Source: Mycobacterium sp. 1164966.3
Lineage (GTDB): Bacteria; Actinomycetota; Actinomycetes; Mycobacteriales; Mycobacteriaceae
Length of the DNA: 64,000 nt
NCBI RefSeq assembly: GCF_001665395.1
Contig: NZ_LZSG01000001.1
Coordinates: 286,561 to 350,560, forward strand
Direction of reading: 5' to 3'
Positions 30,974 to 40,666 of this stretch are shown piece by piece. Made by a program: the position numbers and the translations under genes. The notes under the pieces were generated by a model that was not told where the DNA came from, did no database searches, and saw only the letters and a list, made by a program, of their open reading frames with translations. Each line of letters begins with the position of its first letter. Position 1 is the first letter of the stretch.

Positions 30974-31669
30974 TCAGCCGGGCACCGGCACGAATCCCGC
31001 ACCGGGACGATTCTTCGCGGTGACGTCGGCCAGTATCGAGTTGAAGTCCATCACCACCGCCGGGGTGTGCAGCGGAATGTACTTGATGACGCAGGTCGGC
31101 AGGTTGTCGCTGAAGGCACCGTGGATCATGCCGACCAGCAGGTTGTTGACGGTCACCGGGGCGCCCGAGTCACCCGGTCGCCCGCAGACCTGCATGACGA
31201 TGGTGCCGGGCTGCTGGCCCATCCCCCAGGTGACGCCGCAGGAGTTACCCGTGGTACGGCCCTGCTTGCAGGCGACTTCACCGAAGGCCGGGTCCGGCCC
31301 GATGCCGTTGATCACAAAGCCGTTGTAGTTGGCCACCGGCGCCACCTTGGCCGGGTCGAACTTGATCACCGCATAGTCCAGGTTGTCGTTGCCGGCGACC
31401 ATGACACCCAGCGGACCGCGGCTTTCCGCGACCTCCGCGGCGACTTGAGCACCCGGACTCCCGCAGTGCGCGGAGGTGAAGCCGATCAGCTGACCGGTGC
31501 GATCGGTGCCGATCGTGGTCAGGGTGCACATGGTGTCCCCGTTGACGACGATGCCCGCCCCACCGCCCAACGGGATTCTGTCGTCAGCCGACGCAGTCGC
31601 AGGCAGTCCAACCAGTGCCCAGAGCATGGCGGCGACCGCCACCGCTACCCAGCGGCGCGCTGACTGCAC
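30974..31669 (-). CDS. Secreted chymotrypsin-fold serine protease (Rv3668c-like)
   Basis: 231 residues from the GTG at 31669, which has AGGAG seven bases upstream. The signal peptide (VAVAVAAMLWALVGLPATASA) is followed by a trypsin-like domain with the catalytic His in TSAHCG, Asp probably in DNLDYAVIKFD, and Ser in GRPGDSGAPV. Cys pairs (CTL/AHC and others) suit an extracellular enzyme. Substrate unknown. The frame is open to 32014, but only the part from 31669 has protein character. Confidence 0.9.
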   Translation of the reverse strand: MQSARRWVAVAVAAMLWALVGLPATASADDRIPLGGGAGIVVNGDTMCTLTTIGTDRTGQLIGFTSAHCGSPGAQVAAEVAESRGPLGVMVAGNDNLDYAVIKFDPAKVAPVANYNGFVINGIGPDPAFGEVACKQGRTTGNSCGVTWGMGQQPGTIVMQVCGRPGDSGAPVTVNNLLVGMIHGAFSDNLPTCVIKYIPLHTPAVVMDFNSILADVTAKNRPGAGFVPVPG

Positions 31670-31891
31670 GGCAAAACTCCTGTCTGGCTGGTTGAGCGTC
31701 GGAGAACCGGTGCGCCAGTCTAAATGATCGATTGTGAATACCCGTTCTGGCCGAATTGCCGTGCCGTCGATTAGTTGGGAGATGTCATCACTCCTCCAGT
31801 GTGCTGTGGCTGGCCTCGTCTGGCGAAGCACCACATGGCAACATGAACCGCGACGACAGCGAACCGGGCAAGCAAACCGAAAGGACCGTCT

Positions 31892-32407
31892 GTGAGCAAA
31901 GCCGATCACACGAACGGTGTGCCCAGCACCTTGACCACGATTCCGTTGGCCGATCCGCATGCCCGGTCGGGTGAGCCGTCGATCGGTGACCTGATCAAAG
32001 ACGCGACCACACAAATGTCCACGCTGGTGCGCGCCGAGGTGGAACTTGCCCGTGCCGAGATCACCCGTGACGTCAAGAAGGGCCTGACCGGCAGCGTGTT
32101 CTTCATCGCTGCGCTGGTGGTGCTGTTCTACTCCACGTTCTTTTTCTTCTTCTTCCTCGCCGAGCTACTCGATACCTGGCTGTGGCGTTGGGTGGCATTT
32201 CTGATCGTCTTCGCGATCATGGTCGTCGTTACCGCGGTGCTTGCCCTGTTGGGCTATCTGAAAGTCCGTCGGATCCGGGGGCCGCGCGAGACCATCGAAT
32301 CGGTCAAGGAGACGCGAACAGCGCTCACCCCGGGACACGACAAGCCCGGGACTCCCAAGGCAATAACCTCCGATCCCAAGAAGCCCGCCGACCCCTCAGG
32401 TTGGTAG
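31892..32407 (+). CDS. Phage-holin-like membrane protein (DUF1469 type)
   Basis: 171 residues from GTG at 31892. An amphipathic N-terminal region (IGDLIKDATTQMSTLVRAEVELARAE) precedes two long membrane segments (VFFIAALVVLFYSTFFFFFFL and WVAFLIVFAIMVVVTAVLALLG) and a charged tail. Proteins of this type form small membrane complexes of unknown function in actinobacteria. Its stop codon directly abuts the ATG of ephE, so the two form an operon divergent from the protease gene. Corresponds to Rv3669. Confidence 0.88.
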   Translation: MSKADHTNGVPSTLTTIPLADPHARSGEPSIGDLIKDATTQMSTLVRAEVELARAEITRDVKKGLTGSVFFIAALVVLFYSTFFFFFFLAELLDTWLWRWVAFLIVFAIMVVVTAVLALLGYLKVRRIRGPRETIESVKETRTALTPGHDKPGTPKAITSDPKKPADPSGW

Positions 32408-33370
32408 ATGCCAGCACCAGATCCGTCGGTGGTCCGCATCGACGGGCCATGGCGCCATCTGGACGTCCACGCCAACGGCATCCGATTCCACGTCGTCGAA
32501 TCCGTGGCGACTGGCCAGCCCACCGAGCCGGCCACGGCGCGGCCACTGGTGATCCTGCTGCACGGTTTCGGCTCGTTCTGGTGGTCGTGGCGGCACCAGC
32601 TGCGTGAGCTGACCGGAGCGCGGGTGGTCGCGGTCGACTTGCGCGGCTACGGCGGTAGCGACAAGCCTCCGCGCGGCTACGACGGCTGGACGCTCGCCGG
32701 CGACACCGCTGGGCTGATCCGGGCACTCGGACACTCCTCGGCAACCCTGGTCGGCCACGCCGACGGCGGGCTGACCTGTTGGGCCACCGCATTACTGCAT
32801 TCCCGGCTGGTGCGTGCCATCGCGCTGATCAGCTCACCGCATCCGGCCGCGTTGCGCAGGTCCACCCTGACCCGACGCGACCAGAGCCGGGCGCTGCTGC
32901 CGACGCTGCTGCGCTACCAGGTGCCGATGTGGCCCGAGCGGCTGCTCACCCGGCACAACGCCGACGAGATCGAGCGACTGGTCCGCAGCCGCAGCTCGGC
33001 GAAATGGGTTGCTTCTGAAGACTTTTCACTCACCATCGGACATCTGCGGCAGGCGATCCGGATTCCCGGTGCAGCGCACTGCGCACTCGAGTACCAGCGC
33101 TGGGCGGTCCGCAGTCAGCTGCGCGACGAGGGTCGGCGCTTCATCAAGTCGATGTCCCAACAGCTCGGCCTGCCACTGCTGCACCTGCGCGGCGACGCGG
33201 ATCCCTACGTGCTGGCCGATCCCGTCGACCGCACGCAGCACTACGCTCCGCACGGACGCTACTTATCCATTGCCGGCGCAGGGCATTTCAGCCACGAAGA
33301 AGCACCGCACGAAGTGAACCGGCATTTGACGCGCTTCCTCGAGCACGTGCACGGGCCGCGGCTCAGCTGA
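32408..33370 (+). CDS. ephE: Alpha/beta hydrolase, putative epoxide hydrolase
   Basis: 320 residues. The oxyanion motif HGFG is near residue 51, the nucleophile elbow VGHADGG presents Asp (near 118) as in epoxide hydrolases, and the catalytic His is in GAGHFSHEE. The acid residue is likely in GDADPYVL. It opens epoxides to diols; the physiological substrate is unknown. It ends 8 bp inside the converging marP gene. Corresponds to Rv3670. Confidence 0.9.
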   Translation: MPAPDPSVVRIDGPWRHLDVHANGIRFHVVESVATGQPTEPATARPLVILLHGFGSFWWSWRHQLRELTGARVVAVDLRGYGGSDKPPRGYDGWTLAGDTAGLIRALGHSSATLVGHADGGLTCWATALLHSRLVRAIALISSPHPAALRRSTLTRRDQSRALLPTLLRYQVPMWPERLLTRHNADEIERLVRSRSSAKWVASEDFSLTIGHLRQAIRIPGAAHCALEYQRWAVRSQLRDEGRRFIKSMSQQLGLPLLHLRGDADPYVLADPVDRTQHYAPHGRYLSIAGAGHFSHEEAPHEVNRHLTRFLEHVHGPRLS

Positions 33371-34565
33371 CGCAGGCGCCGGTAGCGACGGGCTGGGTGT
33401 AGCCGATCCGCTCGAGTTGAGCGGCCACCTCGTCGGCCGTCAGCACAAAGCCGGTGTTGGCGTCGTCGACGGCCGCACCGAACACCACGCCGAGCACCCG
33501 GCCGCTGAGGTCGATCAGCGGTCCGCCCGAATTACCCTGCTCGACGTTCGCGAAAATCGTGTACACGTCACGCGTTACCGGTTTGGGGTCCCGGTAGATG
33601 TCCGGCCCGCTGAGCTTGATGGCCTCGCGAACCCTGGCCGGGGTGGCCGTGAAGTTGCCGCCGCCGGGGTAACCGAGCACCACGACGCTGGTGCCCGACT
33701 TCGCTTCGGCCTGAGCGAAGGCCAGCGGTGGCGGCGGCAAGTTGGGCACGGCGAGGATGGCGATGTCGACCCGCGGGTCGTAGGACACCACCGTGGCGTT
33801 GAACGGATTGCCGCTGGCATACACCTGGACGCTGTTGGACCCCGCCACCACGTGGGCGTTCGTCATCACCCGGTTGGGTGATATCACGAATCCGCTGCCC
33901 TCCAGCACTTTCTGGCAACTGGGAGCCACGCTGCGGATCTTGACGACGCTTGGCCGGGTGGCGGCCACCACCGGATTGTTGGCCAACGCCGGATCCGGTG
34001 ACGCGACCGGCGCCACCGGGGTCCGGCTGAACGGCTCCAGCACCGCGGGCAGGCCCGAGGTGTTCAGCAGCGCCGACAGCCGCTTCGGCACCGTCTTCAG
34101 GAACTGGGGTGCAACCTCGTTCACCGAAGCGAGGACCCGCGAACCCTTCACCGCGGACGCCAGCTCGGGCTGATCCTTCGATTGGGTCAGCGGAGTCGCC
34201 AACAGCCACGCCGCGGTCAGCACGACGATCACTTGCACGCCTACTCCGACGATCGAGTCGACCAACCGGACATTGCGGTTGCGGATCGCGCCGCGGACCG
34301 CCCGGCCCAGCACCACGCCCGCGACTTCGCCGACGACAACCAGCGCGAGGATGAGGAATAGCGCGGCAAAGAGCTTGGCCCGCGGCGCCGCGATATGGCT
34401 AACGATATGCGGGGCCAGCAGCACGCCGGCCAACGCACCCAACAGCACACCGGCGAACGACAGCATCGATCCCAGCGCGCCCGAACGCCAGCCCGAGATG
34501 GCCGCGATGAACGCGACCGCCAACACGGCCACATCCAGCCAGTCCGATGGGGTCAGCGAATTCAT
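33363..34565 (-). CDS. marP: Membrane serine protease MarP (acid resistance)
   Basis: 400 residues. Four N-terminal membrane segments (CvpA-like, residues 10-125) are followed by a periplasmic chymotrypsin-like domain. The catalytic triad is visible: His238 in TNAHVV, Asp267 in DPRVDIAI, Ser346 in QGNSGGPL. Cys217 and Cys398 match the disulfide pair known in the M. tuberculosis enzyme (both offset by 3). MarP maintains intrabacterial pH in acid by processing cell-wall hydrolases. ATG at 34565 overlaps the stop of the NUDIX gene (ATGA). Corresponds to Rv3671c. Confidence 0.96.
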   Translation of the reverse strand: MNSLTPSDWLDVAVLAVAFIAAISGWRSGALGSMLSFAGVLLGALAGVLLAPHIVSHIAAPRAKLFAALFLILALVVVGEVAGVVLGRAVRGAIRNRNVRLVDSIVGVGVQVIVVLTAAWLLATPLTQSKDQPELASAVKGSRVLASVNEVAPQFLKTVPKRLSALLNTSGLPAVLEPFSRTPVAPVASPDPALANNPVVAATRPSVVKIRSVAPSCQKVLEGSGFVISPNRVMTNAHVVAGSNSVQVYASGNPFNATVVSYDPRVDIAILAVPNLPPPPLAFAQAEAKSGTSVVVLGYPGGGNFTATPARVREAIKLSGPDIYRDPKPVTRDVYTIFANVEQGNSGGPLIDLSGRVLGVVFGAAVDDANTGFVLTADEVAAQLERIGYTQPVATGACVS

Positions 34566-35332
34566 CGCGCGCCACCCTTTTCGCCGACCAGCACCATGGC
34601 GTCATCCAGTTCGCGGACGTCGCTGGTATCCCAGGGCTGGGCCCAGCCGGCGACGTCGAGCACCGCAGAGATCACCTGGCCAGTGAATCCCCATACCAGC
34701 ATTTCGTTGAGGAGAAACGCCGGTCCGGCCCATCGTCGACCGAGAGCGCTGCGGTACACCGTCAGCCGGTTGGCCGGATTGACGAAGGCGCGCACCGGAA
34801 CCCGCGCCACGATCGCGGTTTCCGCCTCGTTGACCACCGACACCGGCCCGGGGTCCGGTGAGTAGGCCAATACCGGGACGACATGGAACCGAGAGGGCGC
34901 AATGAACGTCCGTTCCATCGTGGCCAGCGGATGCAGCCGGGACGGATCGATTCCGGTTTCCTCGTGCGCCTCGCGCAGGGCGGTGGCTACCGGTCCGTCG
35001 TCGCCGGGGTCGGATGCGCCGCCGGGAAACGCCGCCTGACCGGCATGATGCCGCAGGGTCGAGGCCCGCACGGTCAGCAACAGGTCGGCGTCGTCGGGCA
35101 GGCTGCCATCGGGGCCGGTCTGGGGGCCGGAGAACAACACCAGCACCGCGGCCTCGCGATCGTTGCCACGAAGCGAAGCCACCGATGACATAGCCCGGGC
35201 CGCGGTCACCATCGCCAGCACATCGGCGGGCAGCCGGCGCCGGAACGCGTCGGGAATCTGGCCGACGTTGTCCACCAGTGGACGCAACCACGGCGGGCCG
35301 GCCTCAGGCGTCAGGGAAGCCGCAGCATTCAC
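34562..35332 (-). CDS. NUDIX hydrolase, probable CoA pyrophosphatase
   Basis: 256 residues from GTG at 35332. The NUDIX box GX5EX7REUXEEXGU is present as GGASDPGDDG ... ALREAHEETGI (residues about 104-128), preceded by the LRHHAGQAAFPGG segment that marks the CoA-hydrolysing subfamily (NuCoA motif). It would split CoA to phosphopantetheine and 3',5'-ADP. Upstream of and translationally coupled to marP. Corresponds to Rv3672c. Confidence 0.9.
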   Translation of the reverse strand: MNAAASLTPEAGPPWLRPLVDNVGQIPDAFRRRLPADVLAMVTAARAMSSVASLRGNDREAAVLVLFSGPQTGPDGSLPDDADLLLTVRASTLRHHAGQAAFPGGASDPGDDGPVATALREAHEETGIDPSRLHPLATMERTFIAPSRFHVVPVLAYSPDPGPVSVVNEAETAIVARVPVRAFVNPANRLTVYRSALGRRWAGPAFLLNEMLVWGFTGQVISAVLDVAGWAQPWDTSDVRELDDAMVLVGEKGGAR

Positions 35333-35387
35333 CGGCGCCTCCGTCGCGTTCAGGCCGTTTCACGGCGCTCTCATTGCGCGTCATTTC

Positions 35388-36020
35388 TTATTGGGGTCCG
35401 ACTGCAGCCGCGATCTCATCGGCAGAGTCGAAGGCTCGCGGCAGCGTCTGGGCAACGCTACCGTCCGGCCGCAGCACAACCGTCGCGGGCATCACGTTTG
35501 CCACCGCCAATGTCGCCGCCACCCGCCGGCGACCGTCCTGCAGGGTGGGCAGCCGCACATCGAGCTCCGCCAGCCGCAGCAACGCTGCGGTCTCGTTCAC
35601 GTCTTGATGCACGGTCACCACCAGCACGTCCGCCCCGACTCGGCGCTGGTACTCGGCCATGGCCGGCAGTTCGGCCCGGCACGGCACACACCAATACGCC
35701 CACAGGTTCAGGACCACCCGACGTCCGGCCAGCGCGCGGGCCACGTCGACGGCCGAACCGTCTGCCGCACACTCCACCACCACACCGCGCAATGCGGGGG
35801 GGCCTAAATCGCTCCCGGCGGCGGGACACGACGGCAGGTTCGCACGCTGGCGGGGTTCTGCCAGCGCCGCGGGGGTGTCCGCGTCGCGGTGTTGACGGTC
35901 GGCACCCGGCCGCGTCGTGCCGGCCCTTGGGGAGTCGTCGTGCAATTGCGCCACCAGCGCCGCCATCAGCGCCGCCACCACCGCCAGGATCGCTATGGTC
36001 CAGCGGGTCCTTACGGTCAA
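35388..36020 (-). CDS. Membrane-anchored thioredoxin-like protein
   Basis: 210 residues from a TTG at 36020, the only plausible initiator between the nth stop and the membrane anchor. One N-terminal helix (WTIAILAVVAALMAALVAQL) tethers a TlpA/ResA-like domain outside the membrane. The active site is WCVPC in LWAYWCVPCRAELP, and a cis-Pro follows in VMPATVV. It probably reduces or forms disulfides in exported proteins. Cys residues before the domain (LPSCPAAG, VVECAADG) may form an extra disulfide, as in ResA-type insertions. Corresponds to Rv3673c, in the run nth-thioredoxin-NUDIX-marP. Confidence 0.9.
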   Translation of the reverse strand: MTVRTRWTIAILAVVAALMAALVAQLHDDSPRAGTTRPGADRQHRDADTPAALAEPRQRANLPSCPAAGSDLGPPALRGVVVECAADGSAVDVARALAGRRVVLNLWAYWCVPCRAELPAMAEYQRRVGADVLVVTVHQDVNETAALLRLAELDVRLPTLQDGRRRVAATLAVANVMPATVVLRPDGSVAQTLPRAFDSADEIAAAVGPQ

Positions 36021-36037
36021 AGTCGCCCGCCCTGCTG

Positions 36038-36835
<798 letters not shown>

Positions 36836-36879
36836 CTACGACAGAGTACTGATTTCGTGATCTCGCTGAGACCTTGGCC

Positions 36880-37275
36880 ATGTTTACTCTCCTTGTGTCG
36901 TGGTTGCTGGTGGCCTGCGTTCCAGGGCTGCTGATGCTGGCGACGCTCGGGCTCGGGCGGCTGGAAAGGGAACTGACCACCGACACCGTCACGGCGACGG
37001 ACGTCGACGAGTTTCTCGAGCACGCCGAGGCCGTGGACGTCCACACGCTGGCCCGCGAAGGTATGCCGGAGGCGCTGGATTATCTGCACCGGCGCCAGGT
37101 TCAGCGACTCGCCGAATCACCGGCGCCCGGCGCCCCTTCCAGGCCGCGCCACGACGCGTTGTTGTTTGCCGGCGATTTCCGCACACCGGGTGAGTCCGGC
37201 CTGCCGATACGAATGGACGCTCGCTCCAGGATTAATCCGCAATTTAGGGAGACTCGAGACGTCAATCGTGTGTAG
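36880..37275 (+). CDS. Small membrane protein of unknown function (Rv3675-like)
   Basis: 131 residues from ATG at 36880; a TTG at 36874 is in frame. One N-terminal membrane segment (MFTLLVSWLLVACVPGLLML) is followed by an acidic cytoplasmic or exported region (TATDVDEFLEHAEAVDVHTLAREGMPEALDYLHRR) and a variable tail ending SRINPQF. Lies directly upstream of crp, same strand, with 98 bp between. Function unknown. Confidence 0.82.
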   Translation: MFTLLVSWLLVACVPGLLMLATLGLGRLERELTTDTVTATDVDEFLEHAEAVDVHTLAREGMPEALDYLHRRQVQRLAESPAPGAPSRPRHDALLFAGDFRTPGESGLPIRMDARSRINPQFRETRDVNRV

Positions 37276-37373
37276 CGTTGGCACGTCGAACCGATTGGCC
37301 TACCTTTAAACGCGTGTCACTCGTAACAGGTCGGGCTGCCCGTATCACTTTGTTGGAAAACTGAAGAGGCAAC

Positions 37374-38048
37374 GTGGACGAGGTCTTGGCAAGGGCAGGG
37401 ATCTTCCAAGGGGTTGAGCCCAGCGCAGTCGCCGCACTGACCAAACAACTGCAACCTGTCGACTTTCCGCGTGGACATACGGTTTTCGCCGAGGGAGAGC
37501 CCGGCGATCGGCTGTACATCATCGTCGCGGGGAAGGTCAAGATCGGCCGCCGCTCGCCGGACGGTCGGGAGAACCTGTTGACCATCATGGGGCCGTCGGA
37601 CATGTTCGGCGAATTGTCGATATTCGACCCGGGGCCGCGGACGTCGAGCGCGACCACCATCACCGAGGTGCGCGCGGTCTCGATGGACCGGGATGCGCTG
37701 AGGGCATGGATCGCCGACCGTCCCGAGATCGCCGAGCAGCTGCTGCGGGTGCTGGCCCGACGGCTGCGCCGCACCAACAACAACCTGGCCGACCTCATCT
37801 TCACGGATGTACCCGGTCGAGTGGCCAAACAGCTGCTGCAGCTGGCCCAGCGTTTCGGCACCCAGGAAGGTGGCGCGATGCGGGTTACCCATGACCTCAC
37901 GCAGGAGGAGATCGCGCAACTCGTGGGCGCCTCACGGGAGACGGTGAACAAGGCGCTGGCCGACTTCGCCCACCGCGGCTGGATCCGCCTGGAGGGCAAG
38001 AGTGTGCTCATTTCGGACTCCGAGCGCCTAGCCCGCCGAGCGAGGTAA
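37374..38048 (+). CDS. crp: cAMP receptor protein, CRP/FNR-family transcription regulator
   Basis: 224 residues, virtually the M. tuberculosis Rv3676 sequence from memory. The cyclic-nucleotide pocket shows [19 protein letters not shown] (about residues 79-97), with the Glu and Arg that contact cAMP. The C-terminal helix-turn-helix is [20 protein letters not shown] (about 175-195). GTG start at 37374 after GAAGAGGCAAC. It controls resuscitation, respiratory and surface genes. Together with the membrane cyclase at 3795, the window encodes both production and sensing of cAMP. Confidence 0.97.
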   Translation: MDEVLARAGIFQGVEPSAVAALTKQLQPVDFPRGHTVFAEGEPGDRLYIIVAGKVKIGRRSPDGRENLLTIMGPSDMFGELSIFDPGPRTSSATTITEVRAVSMDRDALRAWIADRPEIAEQLLRVLARRLRRTNNNLADLIFTDVPGRVAKQLLQLAQRFGTQEGGAMRVTHDLTQEEIAQLVGASRETVNKALADFAHRGWIRLEGKSVLISDSERLARRAR

Positions 38049-38115
38049 GCTCGGCGCCTCGCGCCTCAGACTAGGCAGCAACCGAGCGAGAATCTCAACA
38101 CCGAGCGAGGTAAGC
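38036..38115. repeat. Short direct repeats in the crp 3' end and downstream gap
   Basis: CCGAGCGAGGTAAGC occurs at 38036-38050, including the crp stop codon, and again at 38101-38115. A shorter CCGAGCGAG is at 38082-38090. This is a small local duplication between crp and the converging metallo-beta-lactamase gene. Confidence 0.6.
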
Positions 38116-38124
38116 GCGCGCCGA

Positions 38125-38925
38125 TCAACCGCGCAGATAGTTCAGCTGTACCTGCACCGACCACTCGGCGGCGTCCCACAGCTTCTCGTCGACGTCGACA
38201 TAGACGTGTTCGACGACCTGACGGACGCCGGCGTCGTCGCCGAGCTCCCGCAGCGCCGCGCGCACCTGCTCCAGGCGTTCCTGACGGTGCATCAGATAAC
38301 CAGAAGTGACGGCTTCCAGGTCGGGCAAATCCGGCCCGTGCCCGGGCAACACGGTCCTGCCGCCCAAACCGCGCAGCCGGCGCAACGACTCCAGGTAGTC
38401 ACGGAGGTCGCCGTCTTCCTTGTCGAAGACGGTGGTGCCGCGGCCCAGCACACTGTCGGCGGTCAGCACGGCGTCGTCCAGGAGGAACGACAGGGAGTCG
38501 GCGGTGTGGCCGGGGGTCGCCAGCACCGTGATCTTCAGCCCGGCCGCGTCGATCACCTCGCGGTCGGCAAGCGCGACGCCGCCGCCCCGCAGGAACTTTG
38601 GATCGGCGGCGCGTACGGGTGCGCCGGTCAGCTCGACCAGCTTGTCGATCCCGTCGGTGTGGTCGCCGTGCCGGTGACTGATCAGCACCAGCGCGATCCG
38701 GCCTAACGCGGCAATCCGGGGAATGTGCTCTTCGTCGTCCGGGCCCGGGTCCACGATGACCACCTCGTCGCTGCGCGGGCCGCGCAGCACCCAGGTGTTG
38801 GTCCCGTCCAGCGTCATCAGACCCGGGTTGTCGGCCAGCAGCACCGATGCGGTTTCGGTGACAGGGCGCAGCCTCCCGTAGGCGGGATGCGTGAGCGCCT
38901 CGACCGGCTCGGCTGATCCGGACAT
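38125..38925 (-). CDS. Metallo-beta-lactamase-fold hydrolase, LACTB2-like
   Basis: 266 residues. The metal-binding motif is HRHGDHTDG (residues about 84-92), with further ligands His in TPGHTAD and Asp in LTADSVLG, and His in LPGHGP. The C-terminal helical region (EAVTSGYLMHRQERLEQV) is that of LACTB2-like proteins, which include endoribonucleases and glyoxalase-II-like thioesterases. No signal peptide. Followed 6 bp later by the RidA gene on the same strand reading downstream from it. Corresponds to Rv3677c. Confidence 0.88.
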   Translation of the reverse strand: MSGSAEPVEALTHPAYGRLRPVTETASVLLADNPGLMTLDGTNTWVLRGPRSDEVVIVDPGPDDEEHIPRIAALGRIALVLISHRHGDHTDGIDKLVELTGAPVRAADPKFLRGGGVALADREVIDAAGLKITVLATPGHTADSLSFLLDDAVLTADSVLGRGTTVFDKEDGDLRDYLESLRRLRGLGGRTVLPGHGPDLPDLEAVTSGYLMHRQERLEQVRAALRELGDDAGVRQVVEHVYVDVDEKLWDAAEWSVQVQLNYLRG

Positions 38926-38931
38926 CGGATC

Positions 38932-39399
38932 TCAGCCGACCTCCACGATCAGCTCGATCTCCACCGGTGCGTCCAGCGGTAACTCGGCCACCCCCACCGC
39001 CGAACGCGCATGCGTGCCTCTGTCGCCGAACACCTCCGCAAGCAGGTCCGAGGCGCCGTTGACAACGCTCGGCTGGCCATTGAACCCCGGCGCCGAGGCG
39101 ACGAACCCGACGACCTTGACCACCTGGGTAACCGTGTCGAGACCCACCAGCGCGTCCACCGCGGCCAGCGCGTTGAGTGCACATATCCGCGCCAGCGCTT
39201 TGCCTTCTTCAGGAGTGATGTTCGCGCCCACCTTGCCGGTGCGTGCCAGCTTTCCGGCGTCGAACGGCAATTGGCCCGCCGTGTAGACCAGGTTGCCGGT
39301 GCGCACCGCCGGAACATAGGCGGCCAGCGGTGCCGCGACCTGCGGCAGCGCGACCCCGAGTTGCCCAAGACGGGCCAGCCAGGACGCTCCGGAATTCAT
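38932..39399 (-). CDS. RidA/YjgF-family protein
   Basis: 155 residues from ATG at 39399; the longer frame to 39624 overlaps the small gene upstream. Conserved elements are GNLVYTAGQLPFD near the start, ALARICALNALAAVD, and the C-terminal PVEIELIVEV. The usual catalytic Arg of RidA is not evident, as in the extended mycobacterial subgroup, so an enamine/imine deaminase role is uncertain. Operon with the metallo-beta-lactamase-fold gene and the DUF4177 gene. Corresponds to Rv3678c. Confidence 0.88.
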   Translation of the reverse strand: MNSGASWLARLGQLGVALPQVAAPLAAYVPAVRTGNLVYTAGQLPFDAGKLARTGKVGANITPEEGKALARICALNALAAVDALVGLDTVTQVVKVVGFVASAPGFNGQPSVVNGASDLLAEVFGDRGTHARSAVGVAELPLDAPVEIELIVEVG

Positions 39400-39407
39400 G
39401 GCGGCCG

Positions 39408-39569
39408 CTACTTGGGGCGCTTGAGGTATGCCACGTGCTGCTCGCCGGTGGGCCCGGGTAGCACTGCCACCAGCTCCCAGCCGTCGGAACCCCACTGGTC
39501 GAGGATCTGCTTGGTGGCGTGCGTGAGCAGCGGAACCGTGGCGTACTCCCACGCGGTCGGTTGGGTCAT
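39408..39569 (-). CDS. Small DUF4177-like protein (Rv3678A-like)
   Basis: 53 residues, ATG at 39569: MTQPTAWEYATVPLLTHATK, then QILDQWGSDGWELVAVLPG and a basic tail KRPK. The WEY ... LNxxGxxGWELV pattern is that of DUF4177 proteins, a small alpha/beta fold of unknown function. Too short for many gene finders. Eight bp upstream of the RidA start, so probably co-transcribed, and divergent from bagA. Confidence 0.85.
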   Translation of the reverse strand: MTQPTAWEYATVPLLTHATKQILDQWGSDGWELVAVLPGPTGEQHVAYLKRPK

Positions 39570-39643
39570 GCCGCGAGCTTATCGGGCGGTCATGACCAGC
39601 TCCGGCCAGGCCTAGCCGGCCCAAGCCCTCGGGCTAAAGTGCG

Positions 39644-40666
39644 ATGGTGGCAACCACATCTAGCGGCAGTCATTCCGTCGGCTGGCCGGCGCGCTTGTCG
39701 AAGGCTCGCTTGCACTTTGTAACCGGCAAAGGCGGTACGGGAAAGTCGACCATCGCGGCCGCGCTGGCCCTGACTCTGGCCGCGGGCGGCCGCAAAGTGT
39801 TGCTCGTCGAAGTCGAGGGTCGCCAAGGGATCGCGCAGCTCTTCGACGTGCCGCCGCTGCCCTATCAGGAACTCAAGATCGCCACTGCCGAGCGCGGCGG
39901 CCAGGTCAACGCTTTGGCGATCGACATCGAGGCGGCGTTCCTGGAATACCTCGACATGTTCTACAACCTGGGCATCGCGGGCCGGGCGATGCGCCGGATC
40001 GGGGCGATAGAGTTCGCGACGACGATCGCACCCGGCCTGCGCGATGTACTGCTCACCGGCAAGATCAAGGAGACCGTCATACGCGTCGACAAGAACCGGC
40101 TGCCGATTTATGACGCGATCGTGGTCGATGCGCCCCCGACGGGGCGCATCGCGCGTTTCCTGGACGTCACCAAGGCCGTATCCGATCTGGCCAAGGGTGG
40201 CCCGGTGCATTCGCAGGCCGAGGGTGTGGTCAGGTTGCTGCACTCCGATCAGACCGCCATCCACTTGGTGACCCTGCTGGAAGCGCTGCCGGTGCAGGAA
40301 ACTCTGGAAGCCATCGAGGAGCTGGCGGAAATGGAACTGCCGATCGGCAGCGTGATCGTCAACCGCAACATCCCGGCGTACCTCGGGCCCGACGCTCTGG
40401 CCAAGGCCGCCGAAGGAGACGTAGACGCGGACTCGGTGCGGGCCGGCTTGGCATCGGCCGGAATCACGCTGGCCGACGGCGATTTCGCCGGTCTGCTGAC
40501 CGAGACGATCGAGCACGCCACCCGGATCAGCGCGCGCTCCGAGACCGCCCGTCAACTCGACGAGTTGCAGGTATCGCGACTCGAACTGCCTACCATTTCC
40601 GACGGCGTGGATCTGGGCAGCCTGTACGAACTTTCCGAATCGCTTGCAGAGCAAGGGGTTCGATGA
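39644..40666 (+). CDS. bagA: Get3/ArsA-like ATPase, subunit BagA
   Basis: 340 residues. Deviant Walker [10 protein letters not shown] (residues about 28-36), switch I region [12 protein letters not shown], and Walker B-like [10 protein letters not shown]. It resembles anion-transporting/Get3 ATPases but lacks the membrane-protein client groove of eukaryotic Get3. Forms a complex with the next gene product; from memory the Rv3679-Rv3680 pair is linked to glycerol metabolism and named BagA/BagB. ATG at 39644. Its stop overlaps the bagB start (ATGA). Confidence 0.9.
   Translation: MVATTSSGSHSVGWPARLSKARLHFVTGKGGTGKSTIAAALALTLAAGGRKVLLVEVEGRQGIAQLFDVPPLPYQELKIATAERGGQVNALAIDIEAAFLEYLDMFYNLGIAGRAMRRIGAIEFATTIAPGLRDVLLTGKIKETVIRVDKNRLPIYDAIVVDAPPTGRIARFLDVTKAVSDLAKGGPVHSQAEGVVRLLHSDQTAIHLVTLLEALPVQETLEAIEELAEMELPIGSVIVNRNIPAYLGPDALAKAAEGDVDADSVRAGLASAGITLADGDFAGLLTETIEHATRISARSETARQLDELQVSRLELPTISDGVDLGSLYELSESLAEQGVR

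Noticed and set aside
37276..37373. Possible CRP box upstream of crp (TGTCACTCGTAACA)
   Set aside because: The half-sites are four bases apart instead of the six in TGTGA-N6-TCACA, and one half is poor.
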